From positions 1-6,093 of the forward strand of contig JAOULB010000143.1 of the NCBI GenBank assembly GCA_029882235.1: 6,093 nt of DNA. The letters run 5' to 3'. The notes below the pieces were generated by a model that worked only from the letters and a program-made list of their open reading frames with translations, was not told the DNA's origin and did no database searches. Numbering within the stretch: position 1 is the first letter of the stretch; each line of letters opens with the position of its first letter. The stretch comes from Gammaproteobacteria bacterium (GTDB taxonomy: Bacteria > Pseudomonadota > Gammaproteobacteria > UBA6429 > Thiohalophilaceae). A program made the translations under genes and the position numbers. Below are positions 1 through 4,403 of the stretch, in pieces.

Positions 1-111
1 AATTTTAATGGTACTGATAAACTTTGGTTTATTGTTGGAGTAGACCGATATGAAAATAATAAATACATTGTTAACCCAATGTGGCTCGGTATAGTTAATA
101 TTATTCAATGA
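1..111 (+). CDS. C-terminal end of an unidentified protein (partial)
   Basis: Reading frame 1 is open from the left edge to a TGA at 109-111 and gives the last 36 residues of a protein. The tail contains the stretches TDKLWFIVGVDRYE and NPMWLGIVNIIQ, rich in aromatic and hydrophobic residues like a small folded domain, with no obvious membrane helix or repeat. There is no start codon that would make this a self-contained gene, so it most likely enters from outside the window. It lies 42 nt ahead of the next gene on the same strand and could share its operon, although a promoter-like site lies inside it. I do not recognise the family. The frame is short enough that chance cannot be excluded; composition and position favour a real gene end. 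Confidence 0.5.
   Translation, partial: NFNGTDKLWFIVGVDRYENNKYIVNPMWLGIVNIIQ
65..95 (+). promoter_or_regulatory. Candidate sigma-70 promoter with overlapping inverted repeat
   Basis: A -35-like TTGTTA (68-73) and a -10-like TATAGT (90-95) are separated by 16 nt, which would start transcription near 102 and serve the gene at 154. A perfect inverted repeat, ACATTG-N6-CAATGT (65-82), covers the -35 box and part of the spacer, where a repressor could bind. The site is inside the end of the upstream reading frame. Assignment is by sequence match only. Confidence 0.35.
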
Positions 112-139
112 TCAAATATAGCCTAAGGTAAAAGGGGAC

Positions 140-145
140 GGAGGG
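140..145 (+). promoter_or_regulatory. Strong ribosome binding site for the gene at 154
   Basis: GGAGGG lies 8 nt ahead of the ATG at 154, a near-ideal Shine-Dalgarno match that fixes this start. It is the strongest site in the left-hand block; the next two genes have much weaker ones. It is embedded in a longer purine-rich stretch (134-145) discussed as a possible repeat remnant. Confidence 0.65.
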
Positions 146-153
146 ATTAAATA

Positions 154-639
154 ATGAACAATTCTGCTAAACGGTTAATAAATTATTTCTACGTGCCGTT
201 TTCTCTCATAATTTTACTTTTTTCCTTGATGCCGACTACCCGTGCTAACGAATATAGTGATTCATACAGCACAGACATCAAGAAATTCTGGGAAGTTTGG
301 AAACAAGAAAAGAAAATTTTTACTTCCTGCCAAACCCCTGAGAAATCAAAAAGATTCCTCGTTAATACGCTAGAAATATCTGGCAATACGGAAGTTAGCG
401 AAGCCAACCATGAAGTTATCGAGAAAGTCATCTTGAAAAACCCTACATGCTTACTCGATACTGTAATAACTCTCCCGATAGAGTCTCAAATGAAATTAAC
501 GAATTTGTTTTTTGTTCGGCCTCTCTATCACAACATCAATGACATTGAGAGTTCCTTGAACAAAGCATGGAACAAAAAGAAATACCGTCACATTAAATCA
601 GAGTTCATTCGCTTAAAGAAAAATATTTATACAAAATAA
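154..639 (+). CDS. Exported protein of unknown function
   Basis: This encodes a 161-residue protein I cannot assign to a named family. The N-terminus looks like a Sec signal peptide: basic residues K6-R7, a hydrophobic core at about 13-26 (VPFSLIILLFSLM) and a plausible signal peptidase cut after A31 (TTRA, then NEYS). The remainder is lysine-rich and mostly polar, likely helical, with W46 and W49 and only two cysteines (C59 and C99) that could form a periplasmic disulfide. The tail is strongly basic (KKKYRHIKSEFIRLKKNIYTK). The ATG has an excellent ribosome binding site 8 nt upstream. It is followed after 30 nt by a lipoprotein gene on the same strand, so the pair probably shares a transcript and a location in the envelope. 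A membrane-anchored, uncleaved form is the alternative. That it is a gene is fairly certain; its role is unknown. Confidence 0.72.
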   Translation: MNNSAKRLINYFYVPFSLIILLFSLMPTTRANEYSDSYSTDIKKFWEVWKQEKKIFTSCQTPEKSKRFLVNTLEISGNTEVSEANHEVIEKVILKNPTCLLDTVITLPIESQMKLTNLFFVRPLYHNINDIESSLNKAWNKKKYRHIKSEFIRLKKNIYTK

Positions 640-669
640 TTCAATCTCCATTAACGTCTGGATAATCAA

Positions 670-1041
670 ATGAAGTTTTCTATCTTATTGATATGCATTT
701 TTCTTTCTGCTTGTGCCTTTTATCCTGCTGTTGATAACAATCATACGCCAAAATGCAATTTGATTACAAAGAGGCTAACACTGGATGTTGAAGGTGATCC
801 GTCGCTTATTAACTCTTCAAAAAGCCCCCAGGATGCAATGGCTATCATTACAGCAACAGTTGCTGTTGGCGCAGTCACTGCTGTTATCTCGGGTTCGATT
901 GTTCTGGTAGGTAATGCCATACACTGGATAGAACAAGAAGGCACCTGCGATGACGGCATTATCAAAAGAGCGATTCGTGAGCTTAATGAGTCATTACAGC
1001 CATCGGGTGCTGTGCTGGATGAAGATCAGGATGAGTTTTAA
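670..1041 (+). CDS. Putative lipoprotein of unknown function
   Basis: This encodes a 123-residue protein beginning with a short lipoprotein signal peptide. K2 is followed by a hydrophobic run and the lipobox L12-S13-A14-C15, so C15 should be lipidated and become the mature N-terminus. The next residue is alanine rather than aspartate, which in Enterobacteria favours sorting to the outer membrane. The middle (about 56-85) is an Ala/Val/Gly/Ile-rich hydrophobic segment that could be a membrane helix or a glycine-zipper-like element. The C-terminus is acidic (LDEDQDEF). C29 and C93 could pair. The ribosome binding site is weak (only GGA at 660-662), suggesting coupling to the preceding gene 30 nt upstream. 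A 10-bp inverted repeat brackets the gene. No family was recognised; small outer-membrane glycine-zipper lipoproteins are a loose comparison only. Confidence 0.75.
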   Translation: MKFSILLICIFLSACAFYPAVDNNHTPKCNLITKRLTLDVEGDPSLINSSKSPQDAMAIITATVAVGAVTAVISGSIVLVGNAIHWIEQEGTCDDGIIKRAIRELNESLQPSGAVLDEDQDEF

Positions 1042-1144
1042 CTTAATCCAGACGTCAGGGCACGTTATTTTGTGCTATATACTTTATACGATGCTCTGGC
1101 AAAACCACTTTTAATTTACCAACGCAAGGGAAAGGAACTTCTAC

Positions 1145-1639
1145 GTGAATAACTCTAAAGAGCCATTTAGTCTCATCAGAGGTTACTCTTTTACTTTTGA
1201 ATACAAGGGTCACAGAATTAAGGCATGGTTCAGTGCGTTAACCGGCGCTGAAAAAGTATTTGTTGATGGTGAGTTAGTCTCATCGCAGAGAAATTTTAAA
1301 CGAGACACAAAAAATACATTTATTCTTGACGAAGAGGAATATTCTACTTCCTTGAGCGTCACAAGCATTATCAAAGGTCCTTTTACATGTGAACTTTTAA
1401 AAAAAGGCATTCCAGTAAAACGTCAGCATTTAATTTTTCCAGTATCAAGTTCATCTAATACAAAAGTCATAATGCGCTTTTTGTTCTATTTATTACTTGG
1501 CGTGGGATTTGGCATTACTCAAACACATTTACATTGGCCAATGTGGTATGCGGTTATATTCATTGGGATAATATTTGTAATAGGTTTAGCTAACAGAAAA
1601 AAACATATGCCTATAATCAAAGAAGAGTCATGTGATTAA
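1145..1639 (+). CDS. Membrane protein with soluble N-terminal domain and two C-terminal helices
   Basis: The 164-residue product starts with GTG, supported by AAGGAA (1132-1137) 7 nt upstream. Residues 12-100 form a soluble, probably beta-rich domain containing FTFEYKGHRIKAWFSALTG and EKVFVDGELVS, a pattern of short strands and turns. Two hydrophobic helices follow at about 108-126 and 132-149, joined by a short loop (THLHWPM), then a basic tail (NRKKHMPIIKEESCD). There is no signal peptide, so the N-terminal domain is probably cytoplasmic and the protein sits in the inner membrane by its C-terminal hairpin. It is 103 nt downstream of the lipoprotein gene on the same strand and may or may not be co-transcribed. 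I do not recognise a named family. The open frame, membrane topology and ribosome binding site make it a convincing gene. Confidence 0.72.
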   Translation: MNNSKEPFSLIRGYSFTFEYKGHRIKAWFSALTGAEKVFVDGELVSSQRNFKRDTKNTFILDEEEYSTSLSVTSIIKGPFTCELLKKGIPVKRQHLIFPVSSSSNTKVIMRFLFYLLLGVGFGITQTHLHWPMWYAVIFIGIIFVIGLANRKKHMPIIKEESCD

Positions 1640-1686
1640 GAAATCAAGGGGCAAGAACCTCAGTTAATGAGCTCGTCCCACTGTAG

Positions 1687-1700
1687 AACCCCTTCGGGTT
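1687..1700 (+). terminator. Weak candidate terminator hairpin after the left gene block
   Basis: AACCC and GGGTT form a 5-bp stem around a CTTC loop, extendable by one G-T wobble pair, 47 nt after the stop of the membrane protein gene. It is followed by TCATTC rather than a clean T-run, so any factor-independent termination would be inefficient. It could equally be part of a repeat. Confidence 0.25.
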
Positions 1701-1813
1701 TCATTCAGCATTACTTCGCTAACGCTCAGGTCGCCCGGACAAGACCGGACTTAAAATCCAGTTCGCGATAACGAATCAATTTAACAGAAACAACCACCGA
1801 CAGAGCAATCTGG

Positions 1814-1833
1814 ATTCCGGTATACACCGGAAT
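1814..1833. repeat. 20-bp palindromic element resembling dRS3-type intergenic repeats
   Basis: ATTCCGGT and its exact complement ACCGGAAT flank a 4-nt ATAC loop. The element begins 10 nt beyond the SulP stop codon. Its length and outer bases (ATTCC...GGAAT) and the flanking TGG/GAC match the general form of short palindromic repeats scattered between genes in Neisseria (dRS3, ATTCCC-N8-GGGAAT) and, in looser form, in many other proteobacteria. As RNA it would form a stable hairpin at the 3' end of the SulP message, so it may protect or end that transcript, but no T-run follows on either strand. Copy number elsewhere in the genome cannot be seen here. Confidence 0.5.
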
Positions 1834-1842
1834 GACAAAACA

Positions 1843-3372
1843 TTACGCTAACTGATCATCTGCCACATGATACTTCGGATCTTCCATCACATTCACCTCA
1901 ACCAGATCACCTGCCTTCTTCAACAACTCTCGACACTCTATAGTTAAATGTCGCAGATGGAGTTTTTTACCGGCTTTGATATATCTTTCCGCCAGGTTGT
2001 CGATGGCTTCAATGGCAGAGTGATCGGCGACGCGTGAGTTCTGGAATTCGATGATGACGTCATCGGGATCATCTTCAGGACTGAATAACTCAAGGAAGTT
2101 TTTTACTGAGCCAAAAAACAGGGGGCCATTTAACTCATAGATTTTTGAGCCTTTTTCGTCAACGTAGCTTTTTACATTGATGTGTTTGGCATGTTCCCAG
2201 GCAAAGGCCAGTGCGGAAACGATCACACCCACGACGACGGCAACAGCCAGATCGGTTGCGACGGTGACTCCGGATACCAGTATCAATACAAAGGCATCGG
2301 TACGCGGGATTTTGCCCATGATACGCAGGCTGGACCATTCAAAGGTGCCGAGCACGACCATAAACATCACCCCAACAAGTGCAGCCATGGGAATGACTTC
2401 AATCAAACTGGAGGCAAACAGGATAAAAGCGAGTAAGAACAGTGCTGCTGATATTCCTGACAGACGTTGGCGGCCACCTGAATTCACATTAATCATACTT
2501 TGTCCAATCATGGCGCAACCACCCATACCCCCAAAGAATCCTGTTACGGTATTGGCAATGCCCTGGCCAACACATTCGCGGTTACCACGACCACGCGTAT
2601 TGGTAACGTCATCGATTAAACTCAGCGTCAGCAGAGATTCAATTAAACCCACTGCAGCGAGAATAATGGAGTAAGGAAAGATGATCATCAGGGTTTCGAA
2701 ATTAAACGGTACGGCGGGGATATTAAAACTGGGGAAGCTGCCTTTAATCGAGGCAAGGTCACCGACGGTATTGGTATTTACATCGAGCAGGATCACAATC
2801 AGGGTCACGACAATAATTGCGGCCAATGAAGAAGGAAAAGAGCCTGTCAATTTAGGTAGATAGTGAATAATGAACATGGTCAACATCACCAGTCCGGCAA
2901 ATAGCATCAGCGGAGTGCCTGTCATCCATTCGCGTCCTCCGCCTTCAGCTGGGATCTGAAAATTCTGTAGCTGGGCCAGAAAGATGACAATCGCTAAACC
3001 GTTAACAAATCCCAGCATGACGGGATACGGCACCATGCGAATATATTTTCCCAGACGCAGAAAGCCAGCGCCGATTTGCAGTAGCCCTGTCAACACAACA
3101 GCGGCAAACAGGTATTGCACACCATGTTGTGCGACCAGCGCGACCATGACCACGGCCATGGCGCCGGTTGCACCGGAGATCATGCCGGGGCGTCCACCAA
3201 ATATTGAGGCTAACAGACCGACCATAAAGGCCGCATAGAGTCCGACCAGTGGTTCGACTCCGGCGACAAAGGCAAAGGCAACCGCTTCGGGCACCAGGGC
3301 CAGCGCCACGGTCAGGCCAGAAAGAATTTCATTTTGGAAACAGGCGCGATTGGCGCAACCCAGTTGAAACAT
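1843..3372 (-). CDS. SulP-family inorganic anion transporter with STAS domain
   Basis: The 509-residue inner-membrane protein carries the SulP (SLC26) signature throughout. The N-terminal transport domain (about 12-395) starts with GLTVALALVPEAVAFAF and the substrate-site region GGRPGMISGATGAM (59-72), and continues with VPYPVMLGFVNGLAIVIF, GLIESLLTL, NRECVGQGIANTVTGFFGGMGGC (264-286) and SGGRQRLSGI. It is followed by a cytoplasmic STAS domain (about 405-495) with VIIEFQNSRVADHSAIEAI; S452 sits at the position of the conserved STAS serine. SulP proteins move sulfate, bicarbonate or dicarboxylates, usually with Na+ or H+. The substrate cannot be read from sequence, and BicA-like bicarbonate uptake is as plausible as sulfate. 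The length is typical of the short SulP group. The ATG has GAGGT (3378-3382) 5 nt upstream. It is divergent from the SprT-family gene; no cys genes or carbonic anhydrase adjoin it. Confidence 0.93.
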   Translation of the reverse strand: MFQLGCANRACFQNEILSGLTVALALVPEAVAFAFVAGVEPLVGLYAAFMVGLLASIFGGRPGMISGATGAMAVVMVALVAQHGVQYLFAAVVLTGLLQIGAGFLRLGKYIRMVPYPVMLGFVNGLAIVIFLAQLQNFQIPAEGGGREWMTGTPLMLFAGLVMLTMFIIHYLPKLTGSFPSSLAAIIVVTLIVILLDVNTNTVGDLASIKGSFPSFNIPAVPFNFETLMIIFPYSIILAAVGLIESLLTLSLIDDVTNTRGRGNRECVGQGIANTVTGFFGGMGGCAMIGQSMINVNSGGRQRLSGISAALFLLAFILFASSLIEVIPMAALVGVMFMVVLGTFEWSSLRIMGKIPRTDAFVLILVSGVTVATDLAVAVVVGVIVSALAFAWEHAKHINVKSYVDEKGSKIYELNGPLFFGSVKNFLELFSPEDDPDDVIIEFQNSRVADHSAIEAIDNLAERYIKAGKKLHLRHLTIECRELLKKAGDLVEVNVMEDPKYHVADDQLA

Positions 3373-3410
3373 GATGTACCTCGAAAATTCTGCGGAACAA
3401 AAAGTCGGGC

Positions 3411-3438
3411 AGTCTAACAGACCCTAGTTGATTCTCAA
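3411..3438 (-). promoter_or_regulatory. Candidate promoter for the SulP gene
   Basis: Read on the minus strand, TTGAGA (3433-3438) and TAGACT (3411-3416) match -35 and -10 boxes at 5/6 and 4/6 positions with a 16-nt spacer. Transcription would begin near 3404 and leave a leader of about 30 nt before the ATG. The match is moderate and rests on sequence alone. Confidence 0.3.
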
Positions 3439-3455
3439 TAGGCTAGCGGCTGAAT

Positions 3456-3485
3456 TTGAGTAAACTTCTGTATAAACTGTAAAAT
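3456..3485 (+). promoter_or_regulatory. Candidate promoter for the SprT-family gene
   Basis: TTGAGT (3456-3461) and TAAAAT (3480-3485) give good -35 and -10 matches with an 18-nt spacer. Transcription would begin around 3492, about 20 nt before the first possible ATG (3513) and 57 nt before the second (3549). It is back-to-back with the candidate SulP promoter. Confidence 0.35.
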
Positions 3486-3512
3486 ACTGGTTTTTACTAT
3501 GTAGCGCATTCA

Positions 3513-4073
3513 ATGCCACTCGCTGATGATGGTACACTTATATATACGATGTCATTCCTAAATCCCATCAATGAACAGGATCAGCAGCTCGTCATCGAGA
3601 GAACAAAGCAGTGTATTTCGATAGCCAGTGCTCACTACCAGCAGATCTTCCCTGATATCGCAATCATGTTCGATCTTACTGGCCGTGCGGCAGGGATGTA
3701 TAGACGAATTTCAGACCAGCGCCTGATTCGCTATAACCCGTATGTGTTTGCCAAATACTTCCAGCATAATCTGGCGAATACAATTCCTCACGAAGTCGCA
3801 CATTACATTACTGATGTGATTTATGGCTTAAAGAATATTCGTCCTCATGGGAAAGAATGGAAGTCGGTTATGGCTATGTTTGGCGTCGAAGCAAAGGTGA
3901 CCTGCTCGTACGACTTAACAGGTATTCCGACCAGAAGACATCGACGCTTTGATTATCGTTGCGACTGTCGCACATACGAAATCACCACGCGAAGACACAA
4001 TATGATCTTGCGTGGTGATTCGATTTATTACTGCAAAAACTGTCAGGTGGCGATTAGTCAGTACGACTTGTAA
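3513..4073 (+). CDS. sprT: SprT-family zinc metalloprotease-like protein
   Basis: The 186-residue product matches the SprT/Spartan (SPRTN) fold. The zinc-protease motif HEVAH is at 93-97 (H93, E94, H97), and the third ligand is probably H112 in PHGKEW (111-116), as in E. coli SprT. A C-terminal zinc ribbon has C150 and C152 (YRCDC) and C174 and C177 (YYCKNC), with the family's RRHN...RGDSIYYC spacing between them. All metal ligands are present, so it may be an active peptidase. The eukaryotic relative cleaves DNA-protein crosslinks; the bacterial role is poorly defined. The start is uncertain: ATG 3513 and ATG 3549 (MSFLNPINEQ, M13) both lack a clear ribosome binding site, and the shorter form (174 residues) is closer to the E. 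coli length of about 165. The 3' end overlaps the convergent ppiC gene by 20 bp. Confidence 0.88.
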   Translation: MPLADDGTLIYTMSFLNPINEQDQQLVIERTKQCISIASAHYQQIFPDIAIMFDLTGRAAGMYRRISDQRLIRYNPYVFAKYFQHNLANTIPHEVAHYITDVIYGLKNIRPHGKEWKSVMAMFGVEAKVTCSYDLTGIPTRRHRRFDYRCDCRTYEITTRRHNMILRGDSIYYCKNCQVAISQYDL

Positions 4074-4335
4074 TTTCAACCAGGTGATAGCCAAACTGGG
4101 TCTGAATTGGGCCATGCACAACATTTGTAGCTGCTGAAAAAACCACTTCATCAAATTCTTTGACCATTTGACCGGGACCAAATTCTCCCAGTTCACCACC
4201 TCTTGAACCTGATGGACAGTTGGAAAATTCTTTGGCGACGTCGGCAAAGTCTTCGCCTGCTTCAATTTTTTTCTTTAACTCTTCACACTGCTCTTCGCTA
4301 TCAACCAGTATATGTCGTGCGCTTGCGCTTGCCAT
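4054..4335 (-). CDS. ppiC: Parvulin-type peptidyl-prolyl cis-trans isomerase
   Basis: The 93-residue protein is a single stand-alone parvulin domain, collinear with E. coli PpiC (Par10, 93 residues). It begins ARHILV (H8) and includes the SNCPSGSRGGELGEFGPGQMV stretch (C40 in the catalytic centre, M57), F61, and the closing TQFGYH (F81, H84), which together make the active site. It isomerises Xaa-Pro bonds during protein folding. It has no signal peptide or membrane anchor, so it is cytoplasmic, unlike SurA or PpiD. The ATG is supported by AGGAG 8 nt upstream on the minus strand. The coding end overlaps the opposing SprT-family gene by 20 bp. It follows the GGDEF-EAL gene by 68 nt on the same strand but has its own candidate promoter, so it is probably not dependent on it. 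Intact and of normal length. Confidence 0.93.
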   Translation of the reverse strand: MASASARHILVDSEEQCEELKKKIEAGEDFADVAKEFSNCPSGSRGGELGEFGPGQMVKEFDEVVFSAATNVVHGPIQTQFGYHLVEITSRTD

Positions 4336-4384
4336 ATTTGCTTCTCCTGCTTATTTGAAGGATTTAATTTAAATTCAGACAGGC

Positions 4385-4393
4385 TTTATACCA
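4385..4393 (-). promoter_or_regulatory. Candidate extended -10 promoter for ppiC
   Basis: The minus strand reads TGG-TATAAA, an extended -10 element (TGnTATAAT, one mismatch). Transcription would start near 4378 and give a leader of about 43 nt ending in the AGGAG ribosome binding site. The -35 region (TTCTGC) is poor, which extended -10 promoters tolerate. It overlaps the 3' boundary of the upstream GGDEF-EAL gene. Confidence 0.35.
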
Positions 4394-4403
4394 CATTACG
4401 GAA

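Larger units (their letters stand above)
1640..1842. other. Gene-free strip with hairpins, possible dispersed repeats
   Basis: No credible coding frame of useful length is present. The strip contains a small AACCC/GGGTT hairpin (1687-1700), short inverted motifs such as CCGG-N6-CCGG (1735-1750 area) and TTCG-N6-CGAA near 1762-1775, and a perfect 8-bp-stem palindrome at 1814-1833. The density of hairpins is higher than in the other intergenic gaps of the window. It lies between the end of the AT-rich gene block and the convergently oriented SulP gene, where transcription from both sides must stop. Confidence 0.5.

Noticed and set aside
189..431. Minus-strand frame inside the exported-protein gene
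   Set aside because: The plus-strand gene has a strong ribosome binding site and signal peptide; the opposite frame has neither. The minus-strand frames at 741-965 and 1210-1410 were dropped for the same reason.
640..1144. Integron cassette array, suggested by small unrelated same-strand genes
   Set aside because: The gaps of 30 and 103 nt contain no paired RYYYAAC and GTTRRRY core sites with the imperfect palindrome expected of attC.
2177..2674. Long plus-strand open frame opposite the SulP gene
   Set aside because: It lies wholly antisense to a complete, well-conserved transporter, and its composition (many Thr, Pro, Ser, Ile and Met) is the typical shadow of a membrane-protein gene. The same applies to the frames at 2182-2436, 2681-2863 and 2984-3238.
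3915..4265. Minus-strand frame across the SprT and ppiC genes
   Set aside because: It overlaps two confidently identified genes in other frames and has no domain of its own.
4364..4376. AATTTAAATT palindrome upstream of ppiC as an operator or terminator
   Set aside because: It consists only of A and T, is short, and such palindromes arise easily by chance in AT-rich spacer; no partner site or T-run supports a function.
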